Below are positions 1 through 8,990 of a DNA stretch of 64,000 nt, one piece after another. Source of the DNA: Vibrio azureus (GTDB lineage Bacteria > Pseudomonadota > Gammaproteobacteria > Enterobacterales > Vibrionaceae); assembly GCF_002849855.1 (NCBI RefSeq), contig NZ_CP018616.1, positions 2,666,001 to 2,730,000 on the forward strand, read 5' to 3'. Position 1 is the first letter of the stretch. Every line of letters begins with the position of its first letter. The notes beneath the pieces are model-generated. The model saw only the letters and a list, made by a program, of their open reading frames with translations, was not told where the DNA came from and ran no database searches. Made by a program: the position numbers and the translations under genes.

Positions 1-1332
1 GAGGTAGAAGAGAGCCATGAAGAGCCTCAAACAAATAATGAACATAAACTGGCTCAAGAAAGTGCAGAAACCGCAACAGAGGGCCAGTCAGAATCAGAAC
101 CTGTAACGCAAGACAGTTCAGATGTAATAGAAAAGTCTGAAATCAGCGCAGAACTTGAGATTGATACGACTTGGGATGATGTTTATAGCGCCAACACAGG
201 AAGTACCGGCCTTGCCTTGGATGACGATATCCCGCTTTATCAGGGAGAGACCACCCAATCCTTGTACGATTACTTACTCTGGCAATTGGACCTCACTCCT
301 TTCTCAGAAACAGATCGTACTATCGCTTTAACCATCATCGATGCTATCGATGATTATGGATACCTCACGCTATCTCCGGAAGAAATACATCAAAGCTTCG
401 ACCAAGAAGAAATTGAGTTAGATGAAATCGAAGCCGTACGCAAACGCATCCAGCAATTTGATCCGCTCGGTGTTGCTTCTTGCAATCTTCAGGAGTGTTT
501 ACTGCTGCAACTCGCAGTTTTTCCTGAAGATACGCCTTGGCTTAGCGAAGCAAGAATGATCTTAAACGAGCATATCTATAACCTCGGCAATCGTGATTAT
601 AAATTGATCATTAAGGAAGCTAAGCTCAAAGAAGACGACCTTCGTGAAGTCTTAAAACTCATTCAGCAACTCGATCCACGCCCTGGTAGTAGCATCACGC
701 CTCATGATCCAGAGTATGTCATACCTGACGTTTCTGTGTTTAAAGAGCATGGCAAATGGAGTGTCTCTATCAACACTGATAGCGTTCCTCGCCTGAAAGT
801 CAATCAACAGTATGCACAACTTGGCAAAGGCAACAGCGCGGACAGCCAATACATTCGGACTAACTTACAAGATGCGAAATGGCTGATAAAAAGTTTAGAG
901 AGCAGAAATGAGACACTACTCAAAGTAGCCAAATGTATTGTTGAACATCAGTATGATTTCTTCGAATATGGTGAAGAAGCCATGAAACCTATGGTACTTA
1001 ATGATGTTGCCTTGGATGTCGATATGCATGAATCCACCATATCGCGAGTCACTACCCAAAAGTTTATGCATACGCCACGTGGCATTTTTGAGTTGAAGTA
1101 TTTCTTCTCCAGTCATGTCAGTACTGACAATGGTGGGGAATGTTCATCAACAGCAATTCGAGCACTGATCAAAAAGCTGGTTGCCGCTGAAAATACAGCC
1201 AAACCACTCAGTGACAGTAAAATTGCTGCCCTTTTAGCTGATCAAGGGATCCAAGTCGCAAGACGAACTATTGCTAAATATCGGGAATCTTTGGGCATTG
1301 CCCCTTCGAGTCAGCGCAAACGCCTTCTTTAG
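1..1332 (+). CDS. rpoN: RNA polymerase sigma-54 factor RpoN (5' end outside window)
   Basis: This is the C-terminal 443 codons of sigma-54, which directs RNA polymerase to -24/-12 promoters that need an AAA+ activator. The frame is open from base 1, so the gene starts upstream; against a usual length near 480-490 residues about 45 N-terminal residues (the activator-responsive region I) are missing. The first visible stretch is very acidic and Gln/Ser rich, as expected for region II. The core-binding domain follows, and the C-terminus carries the RpoN box, readable as [10 protein letters not shown] about 20 residues before the stop. It heads the hpf-ptsN-rapZ-npr cluster, the classic rpoN neighbourhood of enterics and vibrios. 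Identity is certain; only the start is unseen. Confidence 0.97.
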   Translation, partial: EVEESHEEPQTNNEHKLAQESAETATEGQSESEPVTQDSSDVIEKSEISAELEIDTTWDDVYSANTGSTGLALDDDIPLYQGETTQSLYDYLLWQLDLTPFSETDRTIALTIIDAIDDYGYLTLSPEEIHQSFDQEEIELDEIEAVRKRIQQFDPLGVASCNLQECLLLQLAVFPEDTPWLSEARMILNEHIYNLGNRDYKLIIKEAKLKEDDLREVLKLIQQLDPRPGSSITPHDPEYVIPDVSVFKEHGKWSVSINTDSVPRLKVNQQYAQLGKGNSADSQYIRTNLQDAKWLIKSLESRNETLLKVAKCIVEHQYDFFEYGEEAMKPMVLNDVALDVDMHESTISRVTTQKFMHTPRGIFELKYFFSSHVSTDNGGECSSTAIRALIKKLVAAENTAKPLSDSKIAALLADQGIQVARRTIAKYRESLGIAPSSQRKRLL

Positions 1333-1355
1333 GCACTAACTTAAAAGGAAAGTCT

Positions 1356-1643
1356 ATGCAAATCAATATTCAAGGCCATCACGTTGATCTCACCGATTCA
1401 ATGCAAGACTACGTACAATCTAAGTTTCAGAAGCTCGAAAGGTTCTTCGACCACATTAACCAAGTTCAAGTGGTACTAAAAGTTGAAAAACTCAACCAAA
1501 TAGCGGAAGCTACGCTCCACGTAAATCAAGGTGAAATCCATGCTTCATCTCATGATGAAAGCATGTACGCCGCGATTGATTCGTTGGTGGATAAATTAGT
1601 TCGTCAACTGAATAAACATAAAGAAAAATTAAATAGTCATTGA
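1356..1643 (+). CDS. hpf: Ribosome hibernation promoting factor (short HPF)
   Basis: A 95-residue protein of the HPF/YfiA family that binds the 30S decoding centre in stationary phase and promotes 100S ribosome dimers. It begins MQINIQGHHVDLTDSM and is the short form (about 95 aa) without the C-terminal dimerisation domain of long HPF, so dimerisation would need a partner such as RMF. It lies 23 bp after rpoN, preceded by an AAAGGAAAG ribosome-binding site, and 2 bp before the ptsN ATG, which points to one operon with sigma-54 and the PTS-Ntr genes. Confidence 0.95.
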   Translation: MQINIQGHHVDLTDSMQDYVQSKFQKLERFFDHINQVQVVLKVEKLNQIAEATLHVNQGEIHASSHDESMYAAIDSLVDKLVRQLNKHKEKLNSH

Positions 1644-1645
1644 TC

Positions 1646-2092
1646 ATGCAACTGAGCGAAATACTGTCATTGGACTGCACTCGAAGTGCAGTCCACTGTA
1701 CAAGTAAAAAAAGAGCATTGGAAATCATCAGTAACATTGCTGCTGAAAGTACAGGACAAGATTCTACAGAACTGTTTGAGTGTATGCTCAACAGAGAAAA
1801 AATGGGCAGTACTGGTATTGGCAATGGCATTGCCATTCCACATGCCAGAATGCCATCAAGCGATAAAGCCATAGCGATTTTATTACAATGTGATGAAGCC
1901 ATTGAGTTCGATGCCATTGATAATCGACCTGTGGATTTGCTTTTCGCCCTGCTTGTTCCAGAATCACAGTGCAAAGAGCACCTCAAAACACTCTCTTCGA
2001 TGGCGGAACGCCTAAGCGATAAAAACACCTTAAAAATGCTACGTAATGCTCAGAGCGACGAAGAGCTCTACAATATTATGGTTAACCAATAA
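1646..2092 (+). CDS. ptsN: PTS-Ntr system EIIA component PtsN
   Basis: A 148-residue PTS_EIIA_2 domain protein, the output phosphoacceptor of the nitrogen-related phosphotransferase system (PtsP-NPr-PtsN), which regulates rather than transports. The phosphorylated histidine is His66 in the motif [10 protein letters not shown]. The open frame extends to a TTG at 1640 that overlaps the hpf stop, but family members start MQLSEIL, so I use the ATG at 1646. Its partner NPr is encoded two genes downstream, with rapZ between them, the standard order. Confidence 0.95.
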   Translation: MQLSEILSLDCTRSAVHCTSKKRALEIISNIAAESTGQDSTELFECMLNREKMGSTGIGNGIAIPHARMPSSDKAIAILLQCDEAIEFDAIDNRPVDLLFALLVPESQCKEHLKTLSSMAERLSDKNTLKMLRNAQSDEELYNIMVNQ

Positions 2093-2106
2093 TCCGGATG
2101 GACACT

Positions 2107-2976
2107 ATGCGCTTAATCGTTGTCAGTGGCCACTCTGGAGCCGGGAAAAGTGTTGCACTTCGAGTCCTAGAAGATTTAGGTTATTACTGTGTCGATAACC
2201 TACCCGTCAATTTACTAGAAAGCTTTGTTCAATCGGTCTCTGACAGCCAGCAAAATGTTGCCGTCAGCATTGATATCCGCAATATGCCGAAAAAACTCAA
2301 TGACCTCAGTGTCACTTTAAGTAAATTAAAGTCTAAATTTGACGTCACCATGCTTTTCTTGGACGCCAACAAGGAAACCTTGTTAAAACGTTATAGCGAG
2401 ACAAGACGCATCCACCCGTTGTCATTAGGAAGCCATTCTCTCTCACTTGAGCAAGCAATTAATCTAGAGCAACAGCTACTTACCCCCTTAAAAGCCCAAG
2501 CCGATCTCGTATTAAACAGCAGTGGTCAGTCCCTGCATGATTTAAGCGAGACCATTAGGATGCGTATTAATGGGCGAGAGCGTAAAAATCTCGTCATGGT
2601 ATTTGAATCCTTTGGCTTTAAGTACGGTTTACCTTCTGACGCTGATTATGTTTTTGATGTTCGCTTTCTCCCTAACCCACATTGGGAGCCTGCCCTCCGT
2701 CCTTTAACAGGTTTAGATGCGCCAATTGGTGCTTTTTTAGAGCAACACCCGCCCGTAATCGAGTTAAAAGATCAAATTAAAAACTTTATCGAAACTTGGT
2801 TGCCGATGCTGGAAAAAAACAATCGCAGCTACCTCACTGTTGCCATAGGTTGCACTGGAGGAAAACACCGCTCCGTATACTTAACGCAAAAAATTGCCGA
2901 ATACTTTGCAGAGAAAGGGCATCAAGTACAAATACGTCATACTTCTCTTGAAAAAACATTGAGGAATGAAGCGTGA
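2107..2976 (+). CDS. rapZ: RNase adapter protein RapZ
   Basis: A 289-residue ATP-binding RNA-binding protein; in E. coli RapZ delivers the sRNA GlmZ to RNase E and so controls GlmS and the amino-sugar supply for the envelope. A P-loop is visible at residues 8-15 (GHSGAGKS), and the conserved C-terminal RNA-binding part contains [11 protein letters not shown]. An ATG at 2098 is also possible; the one at 2107 (MRLIVVSG) fits family N-termini and has GGATGG five bases upstream. The last four bases overlap the GTG start of npr, implying translational coupling. Confidence 0.94.
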   Translation: MRLIVVSGHSGAGKSVALRVLEDLGYYCVDNLPVNLLESFVQSVSDSQQNVAVSIDIRNMPKKLNDLSVTLSKLKSKFDVTMLFLDANKETLLKRYSETRRIHPLSLGSHSLSLEQAINLEQQLLTPLKAQADLVLNSSGQSLHDLSETIRMRINGRERKNLVMVFESFGFKYGLPSDADYVFDVRFLPNPHWEPALRPLTGLDAPIGAFLEQHPPVIELKDQIKNFIETWLPMLEKNNRSYLTVAIGCTGGKHRSVYLTQKIAEYFAEKGHQVQIRHTSLEKTLRNEA

Positions 2977-3248
2977 AAGTGAGCCGCAAGGTACTGATCC
3001 AAAATCGCCTAGGTTTACATGCTCGAGCAGCGGTAAAGTTAGTTGAATTAGCGCAAAGCTTTGATGCCGTCATCACTATTGATAACGAAGAAGATAAAAG
3101 AGCAACAGCAGATAGTGTAATGGGGTTACTGATGCTTGAGTCCGCTCAAGGGCAATACGTTACCATTCATGCCCAAGGGTCTCAGTCTACTCAAGCTCTT
3201 GAGGCTGTTTGTCACTTAATCGAAGCAAAGTTTGATGAAAGTGAGTAA
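2973..3248 (+). CDS. npr: PTS-Ntr phosphocarrier protein NPr
   Basis: A 91-residue HPr-like protein that passes phosphate from PtsP (EI-Ntr) to PtsN. The phosphorylated histidine is His16 in the [12 protein letters not shown] motif, and a conserved Ser (DSVMGLLML region, the HPr Ser46 area) is present. It starts with GTG inside the rapZ stop (GTGA overlap). It is the last gene of the rpoN cluster: the next gene, mgtE, is 225 bp away. Confidence 0.93.
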   Translation: MKVSRKVLIQNRLGLHARAAVKLVELAQSFDAVITIDNEEDKRATADSVMGLLMLESAQGQYVTIHAQGSQSTQALEAVCHLIEAKFDESE

Positions 3249-3263
3249 TCAAGCAATGAGTCA

Positions 3264-3422
3264 GTGAGTAAACCTTTCTTTCGCGGCAATCCACTTTTGA
3301 GTCGTCTAAACCAAAATGGCCCACAGCAACACGCGATTTTGGTCACGACTCACTACACCATTCAACGCAGCCAAAAAAATAATTTGTATGACTTTCATAA
3401 GTTGTTATTAAAAGCCGCTTAG
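3264..3422 (+). CDS. Possible 52-residue small ORF between npr and mgtE
   Basis: A GTG-initiated frame (begins with codons for SKPFFRGNPLLSRL) stays open for 52 residues and ends in TAG. It lies 15 bp after npr. No convincing ribosome-binding site precedes the GTG, and the frame runs through an inverted repeat (3298-3352) that could by itself explain the conserved look. Composition is basic, with Gln and Asn. I do not recognise a family. It may be a real small protein at the end of the operon or just an open stretch in the mgtE leader. Confidence 0.2.
   Translation: MSKPFFRGNPLLSRLNQNGPQQHAILVTTHYTIQRSQKNNLYDFHKLLLKAA
3298..3352 (+). other. Two-part inverted repeat in the npr-mgtE gap
   Basis: TGAGTCGT (3298-3305) pairs perfectly with ACGACTCA (3345-3352), and nested inside CCAAAAT (3311-3317) pairs with ATTTTGG (3336-3342), leaving an 18-base loop. 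There is no T-run after it, so it is not an ordinary intrinsic terminator. It may be an mRNA 3' stabiliser for the npr end or part of an mgtE leader. It does not look like the M-box magnesium riboswitch. Confidence 0.55.
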
Positions 3423-3473
3423 AATTAAGTTATTATTCAAAACATTGTAAATCTCAGGAATTAGGAGGCAAAA

Positions 3474-4829
3474 ATGGCAGAGCAAACCGAATTTGATCAA
3501 GCTCACCAAACCCTCCAAGAAGTTACCGAAGCACTTGATAATGGCCGCTTCGTCCATGTCCGACGTCAACTCCAAGACATGGAGCCCGAGGATATTGCCC
3601 ACCTACTAGAGTCCTCGCCTCGTAAGAGCCGTGAAGTACTCTGGCAATTAACTGACCCAGAAGACTACGGGGAAATCCTTGACGAGCTCAATGAAGATGT
3701 CAAAGATAGCCTTGTGTCTAAAATGGCCCCAGAAGCACTCGCTGAGGCCACAGAGGGCATGGACACCGATGATGTCGCTTATGTCCTCCGTAGCCTACCC
3801 AACGATATCTCCCGTGAAGTTCTCGCTCAAATGGACTCTGCTGAGCGTATTCGGGTCGAAACGGCATTGTCCTACCCTGAGGATACGGCTGGTGGTTTAA
3901 TGAATACCGATGTCATCACTATACGTGGTGACGTTGATGTCGACGTGGTTCTGCGTTATCTGCGTATAAAAGGGGAGCTACCAGAAGCAACAGATGCACT
4001 TTACGTTATCGATGAAGACAACAAACTGATTGGTGAGCTGCCTATCACAATCCTCATTACGACTCAGCCTGATGTAAAGGTCAGCGACGTGATGGAAGAT
4101 GCCGACGATGCGATCACCGTCGATACCAGTGATACGGATGTTGCCAGTCTGTTTGAGCGTCGAAACTGGGTCTCAGCCCCGGTTGTGGATGAAAACCAAC
4201 ACCTTGTCGGTCGTATCACCATCGATGACGTGGTCGATGTTATCCGTGAAGACGCAGAGCACTCAATGATGAGTATGGCTGGTATGGATGACGATGAAGA
4301 TACGTTTGCTCCCGTCGTGAAATCCGCTCGTAAGCGCAGTGTTTGGCTTGGTGCTAATGTCCTTGCAGCACTTGCGGCCGCTTCCGTTTCCAATATGTTT
4401 GAGGCTACTCTTGATCAAATGGCTGCCATCGCGGTCTTAATGACCATTGTACCCTCCATGGGAGGCGTTGCGGGAAACCAAACCGTCGCGCTCGTCATCC
4501 GCGGACTTGCTTTAGGGCATATTGGTGACTCAAACAAACGTGAATTGCTTTTAAAAGAGGCAGCTATTGGTCTGTTGAATGGCATCATGTGGGCGCTCAT
4601 CATTGGTGGTATTGTTGTTGCCTGGAAAGGAAACTGGATGCTTGGTGGCATTATTTCTGCGGCCATGCTAACAAACCTTTTTGTCGCCGGTGTTGCAGGT
4701 GTAAGCATCCCTATCCTGCTCAAAAAGATGAACATCGACCCCGCACTGGCTGGTGGAATGGCCCTCACAACCGTCACTGACGTAATTGGTCTTTCGGTCT
4801 TCCTTGGTCTAGCCACACTGATGATTTAA
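3474..4829 (+). CDS. mgtE: Magnesium transporter MgtE
   Basis: A 451-residue inner-membrane Mg2+ channel. Order of domains: N-terminal superhelical MgtE_N domain (about residues 25-130, with repeats such as DPEDYGEILDELNEDVKDSL), two CBS domains (about 135-265, including LVGRITIDDVVDVIRED), a plug helix, then five transmembrane segments from about residue 285 with the conserved pore segment PSMGGVAGNQ. The cytosolic domains sense Mg2+ and close the channel when it is abundant. A strong AGGAGG ribosome-binding site lies 6 bases before the ATG. It is followed by a bidirectional terminator shared with pmbA. Confidence 0.95.
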   Translation: MAEQTEFDQAHQTLQEVTEALDNGRFVHVRRQLQDMEPEDIAHLLESSPRKSREVLWQLTDPEDYGEILDELNEDVKDSLVSKMAPEALAEATEGMDTDDVAYVLRSLPNDISREVLAQMDSAERIRVETALSYPEDTAGGLMNTDVITIRGDVDVDVVLRYLRIKGELPEATDALYVIDEDNKLIGELPITILITTQPDVKVSDVMEDADDAITVDTSDTDVASLFERRNWVSAPVVDENQHLVGRITIDDVVDVIREDAEHSMMSMAGMDDDEDTFAPVVKSARKRSVWLGANVLAALAAASVSNMFEATLDQMAAIAVLMTIVPSMGGVAGNQTVALVIRGLALGHIGDSNKRELLLKEAAIGLLNGIMWALIIGGIVVAWKGNWMLGGIISAAMLTNLFVAGVAGVSIPILLKKMNIDPALAGGMALTTVTDVIGLSVFLGLATLMI

Positions 4830-4860
4830 GCCTCTTTTGTCATGCTCAACTGACAGCAAT

Positions 4861-4900
4861 AAAAAAGCCTGATGAGTGAAACTCTCCATCAGGCTTTCTT
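4861..4900. terminator. Bidirectional terminator between mgtE and pmbA
   Basis: AAAGCCTGATG (4864-4874) pairs with CATCAGGCTTT (4887-4897), flanked by an A-run on the left and T-rich sequence on the right. It sits between the convergent mgtE and pmbA genes and can serve both. Confidence 0.85.
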
Positions 4901-4917
4901 CTATATAATGAGTGAAT

Positions 4918-6261
4918 CTACTCACCCGCAATCTTCATAGTATCTAATAGAATAGAGCCAGTTTGGATTTGCGATCGTGTTTCCACGTCACTCCCCACGG
5001 CGACAATTTGCTTAAACATGTCTTTTAAGTTACCAGCGATCGTAATTTCAGATACTGGATACTGGATTTGACCATTTTCAACCCAAAAACCAGCGGCACC
5101 ACGAGAGTAATCACCAGTGACAATATTCACGCCTTGTCCCATGGTTTCTGTCACAAGTAGGCCCGTACCAAGCTCTTTTAGCATATCCTCGAAATTTTGA
5201 CCTGTCGATTTCACGTACCAGTTATGGATACCACCAGCGTGCCCCGTAGGGTCCATCTTCATCTTACGAGCGGCATAACTGGTTAATAAGTAAGTAGCGA
5301 GCACACCATCGGTGATAATTTCACGGTCTTGCGTATAAACACCTTCACTGTCAAAAGGGCTGGATGCAAGGCCACGCAATACATGTGGACGTTCTGAAAT
5401 ATTAAACCACTCAGGCAAGACTTGTTGACCGAGATGTTCCAATAAGAAAGAAGATTTGCGGTACAAGTTACCACCGCTAATGGCCATCACTAAATGACCA
5501 ATCAAACCTGTGGCGACATCAGCTGCAAACATAACTGGGTATCGTCCCGTTTTCAACTTCTGAGCATCTAGGCGGCTGATGGTCTTCTCGGCCGCTTTAC
5601 GACCCACCGTTTGTGGCGTCCAAAGATCATCACGATGACGCGCAACAGTATAGCTGTAATCACGCTCCATTTCGCCATTTTGACCTACACCAATCACACA
5701 ACAGCTGGTGCTATGACGACTGGATGCATAGCTTGCAAGCAGGCCGTGGCTATTACCATACACTTTCACGCCGTAGTGGCTGTCGTAGCTGGCACCATCA
5801 CTTTGTTTAATCGTATCACTGTAATTGAGTGCTTCTTTTTCTGCAGCGATAGCAACTTGTGCTGCATAGTCTGGATCGGGTGCATCAGGATGGAAAAGGT
5901 CTAAGTCTGGTACCTCTTTCACCATATATTCTTTCGGTGCAGGACCTGCAAATGGGTCTTCTGATGTATATTGAGCGATATCAAGTGCCGCTAAGACTGT
6001 CTGTTCGATGGCTGCCTCACTTAAATCAGAAGTCGAAGCACTGCCTTTACGTTGACCTCGATAGACAGTAATACCTAGTGCACCATCGCTGTTGAATTCA
6101 ACGTTTTCCACATCTCCCATACGAGTGGAAACACTCAACCCTGTGCTCTTGGTGATTGCGACTTCAGCGGCATCAGACTTCGCCGCAGCGATTTCTAATG
6201 CACGTGAAACGGCTTGTTGTAACTCGATACGCTGCTCAGTAACCTGCTGTTTAATATCCAT
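4918..6261 (-). CDS. pmbA: Metalloprotease subunit PmbA (TldE)
   Basis: A 447-residue PmbA/TldE protein, the non-catalytic partner of TldD. The TldD/E heterodimer degrades unfolded peptides and in E. coli matures microcin B17 and degrades the CcdA antitoxin. The sequence shows the family features: N-terminal alpha/beta region ([18 protein letters not shown]), the central [19 protein letters not shown] segment that replaces the HExxxH of TldD, and the C-terminal [15 protein letters not shown] motif. TldD itself is at 15390-16835, so both halves are in this window but about 9 kb apart, as usual in gammaproteobacteria. Divergent from darP. Confidence 0.94.
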   Translation of the reverse strand: MDIKQQVTEQRIELQQAVSRALEIAAAKSDAAEVAITKSTGLSVSTRMGDVENVEFNSDGALGITVYRGQRKGSASTSDLSEAAIEQTVLAALDIAQYTSEDPFAGPAPKEYMVKEVPDLDLFHPDAPDPDYAAQVAIAAEKEALNYSDTIKQSDGASYDSHYGVKVYGNSHGLLASYASSRHSTSCCVIGVGQNGEMERDYSYTVARHRDDLWTPQTVGRKAAEKTISRLDAQKLKTGRYPVMFAADVATGLIGHLVMAISGGNLYRKSSFLLEHLGQQVLPEWFNISERPHVLRGLASSPFDSEGVYTQDREIITDGVLATYLLTSYAARKMKMDPTGHAGGIHNWYVKSTGQNFEDMLKELGTGLLVTETMGQGVNIVTGDYSRGAAGFWVENGQIQYPVSEITIAGNLKDMFKQIVAVGSDVETRSQIQTGSILLDTMKIAGE

Positions 6262-6371
6262 TGTCTTTCACATCATGTCTTCGATATAGAATAGAATAAC
6301 AAGAATTTCGCTTTCTCCCCACGATTCTTGTTAAAATAGTCATATTATTCATCAAAAAACAGGCAATAGAG

Positions 6372-6899
6372 ATGGCACGTAAGAATCAAAAAGCGCCATG
6401 GGAACCAGAAGAAGAGATCATCTGGGTAAGTAAATCTGAGATGAAACGCGACATGGAAGAGCTACAAAAGCTAGGTGAAGAGCTTGTTGGCCTCAAACCA
6501 GCTGCTCTCGATAAGTTCCCATTAAGCGAAGACCTGCGAGAAGCGATTGCAGATGCGCAACGTTTTAAAAACGAGGCACGTCGTCGTCAGCTACAACGTA
6601 TTGGTAAATTAATGCGTTATGAAGACCCAGAGCCAATCCAAGCAGCTCTCGACAAAGTACGTAACAAACACTCACAAGCAACCGCGGCGCTGCACAAACT
6701 TGAAGCACTGCGTGATCGTGTTGTCGAAGAAGGCGATAAAGCGATTGATGACGTAATGGAACTTTACCCAGAAGCGGACCGTCAACGTCTACGTCAACTT
6801 GCTCGCCAAGCTGCGAAAGAGAAGAAAGCCGGTAAACCAGCAAAATCTTACCGTGAAATCTTCCAAATCCTGAAAGCACTCGAAGAAGAAGACATTTAA
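6372..6899 (+). CDS. darP: Ribosome-associated protein DarP (YjgA, DUF615)
   Basis: A 175-residue, highly charged helical protein of the YjgA/DUF615 family. In E. coli it joins late 50S precursors and helps form the peptidyl transferase centre. Visible hallmarks: N-terminal [14 protein letters not shown], the [18 protein letters not shown] motif, and a Lys-rich C-terminal half ending in KALEEEDI. Divergently transcribed from pmbA across 110 bp, a pairing also seen in E. coli and Vibrio. Followed by a hairpin at 6916-6945. Confidence 0.92.
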   Translation: MARKNQKAPWEPEEEIIWVSKSEMKRDMEELQKLGEELVGLKPAALDKFPLSEDLREAIADAQRFKNEARRRQLQRIGKLMRYEDPEPIQAALDKVRNKHSQATAALHKLEALRDRVVEEGDKAIDDVMELYPEADRQRLRQLARQAAKEKKAGKPAKSYREIFQILKALEEEDI

Positions 6900-6915
6900 T
6901 TCGACGTCGAGTACG

Positions 6916-6945
6916 CCAAAAGCAGACCGATGTGCCTGCTTTTGG
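6916..6945. terminator. Hairpin between convergent darP and hydroxyacid dehydrogenase genes
   Basis: CCAAAAGCAG (6916-6925) pairs with CTGCTTTTGG (6936-6945), with a 10-base loop. T-rich sequence follows on the + strand. It lies 17 bp after the darP stop; likely its terminator. Confidence 0.6.
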
Positions 6946-6961
6946 TGCTTCTTGTTCTGCG

Positions 6962-7924
6962 TTATACCAAACGATTCAGCCTTTCACCGCGCTCAAATGC
7001 GTTAATATTGTCAATCAAAATATTAACCAAACGTTGAATTGATGAATCACTCCCCCAAGCCACATGCGGCGTCAATAACAAGTTAGGCAAGTGCATATTG
7101 GCAATCAGAGGGTTCGTCTTATCGGCGGGTTCTTGGCTAAACACATCAAATCCAGCAGCGGCAATTTCACCTTGTATCAATCCATCGACTAAAGCTTGCT
7201 CATCCACTAAGCCACCACGGCCCGTATTAATCAGAATGGACGTTGGCTTCATCTGCTTAAGCTCCACTGCGCCAATCAAGTTTTGCGTCTCATCATTCAA
7301 CGGACAATGCAATGTGATGGCGTCTGCTTGCTCAAGCATCTCAGCAAAAGAAACGTAACCTTCTCGGCACTTCGTGACACCTTTACGCTCCGCAAACACC
7401 ACGTTCATTCCTAACGCTCGTGCCAGTTGCGCCATTGCCTGACCTAATGCACCACTGCCAACCACACCCAAGGTACTACCCGCAACGTCTCCAATTGGAT
7501 GCGTAAAGAAACAGAATTGCTTATTACGCTGCCACTCACCTGCCGCAATATCTTGGTGATAGCCAAACAAGTTACGACGCAAAGCAAACAGCATCGCAAT
7601 CACATGCTCCGGTACAGAACGAGTCGCATAACCTCGAACATTCGCAACCACAATGTTATGTGCAGCACAGTAATCAATATCAACGTTATTGAAGCCCGTG
7701 GCCGCCACGGCGATCATCTTGAGATTAGGGAGTAGAGAGAGAACAGCTTGATCGAGCACCACTTTGTTACTGATAACGATATCCGCATCAGTGAGACGCT
7801 TAATCACTTGTTCTGGAGAAGTCAGATCGTATTCCACCCAATCATGGGCAAAGCTTGGGCGCGGTATCTGAATCTGAGCAGGGATGGTTGCACGGTCGAG
7901 AAAGACAATTTTAGGCAATGACAT
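6962..7924 (-). CDS. D-2-hydroxyacid dehydrogenase, HprA-like (hydroxypyruvate/glycerate type)
   Basis: A 320-residue NAD(P)-dependent oxidoreductase of the D-isomer-specific 2-hydroxyacid dehydrogenase family. The catalytic triad is visible as Arg236 (NTGRGGLVDE), Glu265 (VFSQEP) and His287 (LTPHVAW), and the dinucleotide-binding GxGxxG is at 156-161 (GSGALG). The N-terminal substrate domain has the conserved ATGFNNVDI. Closest in character to glycerate dehydrogenase/hydroxypyruvate reductase (HprA); the exact substrate cannot be settled from sequence, so no symbol is given. Stands alone between convergent darP and upstream rluA on the same strand (32 bp). Confidence 0.88.
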   Translation of the reverse strand: MSLPKIVFLDRATIPAQIQIPRPSFAHDWVEYDLTSPEQVIKRLTDADIVISNKVVLDQAVLSLLPNLKMIAVAATGFNNVDIDYCAAHNIVVANVRGYATRSVPEHVIAMLFALRRNLFGYHQDIAAGEWQRNKQFCFFTHPIGDVAGSTLGVVGSGALGQAMAQLARALGMNVVFAERKGVTKCREGYVSFAEMLEQADAITLHCPLNDETQNLIGAVELKQMKPTSILINTGRGGLVDEQALVDGLIQGEIAAAGFDVFSQEPADKTNPLIANMHLPNLLLTPHVAWGSDSSIQRLVNILIDNINAFERGERLNRLV

Positions 7925-7956
7925 AATAAACCCTCATTCACTGCCTAAAAATAAGT

Positions 7957-8709
7957 TTATGGCCGTGGCAGTGTTTTGTAATCGGGTAATTTACGCTCTG
8001 GTTCAAAATAGTCAAAGATCATCTCTTTGGCTTGCGGATAAAAATCACAAGCGACAAAAATACTGCGCAATGAATCATCAGTCGGATCATAAAAACTGAG
8101 CTCAGAAGCATGCAATTCAAGTCGTTCAGAGAAGGCCCTTGCCTCTTCCGTGGCATAAAATTCATCACCAACAATCGGGTAACCTAATGCCTGCATATGG
8201 ACACGTAATTGATGCGAACGCCCTGTGATAGGCAGTAAACGCACCACCGTGGTCTTCGAACCATCGGAATGTTGCTCATGATTGACCACTTGGAATAGAG
8301 TCTTAGAAGGCTTTCCATCTTCAAAACACACTTTCTGTCTAGGACGGTTAGGCCAATCGCAAATCAATGGCAGGTCAATTTCACCTTCTTCCTGATCTAC
8401 ATGTCCCCAAACACGGGCGTAATAGATCTTATGCGTTAAACGAAACTGAAACTGTTTCTTTAATGCACTCTCAGCCTGCTTATTTTTGGCTAAAATCATT
8501 AAACCAGAAGTCGACATATCTAGACGATGCACCACTTGAATATCTGGGTACCTTTCCTGTAGGCGGCTCCACATGCTGTCATAGTGCTCAGCAAGTCTTC
8601 CCGGAACAGACAGCAGACCGGAAGGTTTATTGACCGCCAGCAGTTGATCATCTTCAAAAACAATATCGATCCAAGGTTCTGTCGGTGGATTATATTCAAG
8701 CATCGCCAT
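7957..8709 (-). CDS. rluA: Pseudouridine synthase RluA (23S rRNA 746 / tRNA 32)
   Basis: A 250-residue RluA-family synthase. The catalytic Asp64 lies in HRLDMSTSG, and the characteristic VNKPSGLLSVPGR, LICDWPNRP and ITGRSHQLRVHM motifs are all present, matching dual-specificity RluA of E. coli along its length. The frame is open to an upstream start at 8724, but the N-terminus MAMLEYNPP aligns with E. coli MGMENYNPP, so I choose 8709. No separate S4 domain, as expected for RluA. Confidence 0.92.
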   Translation of the reverse strand: MAMLEYNPPTEPWIDIVFEDDQLLAVNKPSGLLSVPGRLAEHYDSMWSRLQERYPDIQVVHRLDMSTSGLMILAKNKQAESALKKQFQFRLTHKIYYARVWGHVDQEEGEIDLPLICDWPNRPRQKVCFEDGKPSKTLFQVVNHEQHSDGSKTTVVRLLPITGRSHQLRVHMQALGYPIVGDEFYATEEARAFSERLELHASELSFYDPTDDSLRSIFVACDFYPQAKEMIFDYFEPERKLPDYKTLPRP

Positions 8710-8834
8710 GGTGGTTATCTTCACAAATTAAAAACGCGCTGATTATACCCAAGCTCACATAAGATGCATGTATAAACCCATTTAATTTACCACTTCGATA
8801 ATCTTCAAACGTATTTTACTCCATTGTATCTCTC

Positions 8835-8875
8835 AATGAGCTCAAGGTGTTTGAATCCAACATCTCGAGCTCATT
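8835..8875. repeat. 41-bp near-palindrome upstream of the Nramp-like gene
   Basis: AATGAGCTC (8835-8843) is mirrored exactly by GAGCTCATT (8867-8875), and the inner arms also pair, giving 17 of 20 matching positions around a single central base. No T-run follows on either strand. It lies about 115 bp before the transporter ATG and 126 bp before the rluA start. Confidence 0.7.
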
Positions 8876-8928
8876 TGAAGACGGTGAATAAAAAATGAAG
8901 AGCTGACCTCAAGGCTCACAAAATCAAA

Positions 8929-8960
8929 TTGACATGCTCAACCAGACTGATAGTTATCAT
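8929..8960 (+). promoter_or_regulatory. Candidate promoter and operator-like palindrome for the Nramp-like gene
   Basis: A consensus -35-like TTGACA (8929-8934) is followed by the perfect short palindrome TGATAGTTATCA (8949-8960), which would overlap the -10 region. The palindrome resembles half-sites of Fur-type metal regulators but does not fit a full 7-1-7 Fur box. It ends 30 bp before the ATG. Confidence 0.3.
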
Positions 8961-8990
8961 TTTATATTGATAAAAAAGGAAAAAAAGAAT

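Noticed and set aside
1510..2028. 172-residue minus-strand frame over hpf and ptsN
   Set aside because: Shadow of two conserved genes; composition is typical of antisense frames.
8835..8875. The 41-bp palindrome as an rluA or upstream terminator
   Set aside because: No T-run on either strand, and it lies upstream of both flanking genes, which are divergent.
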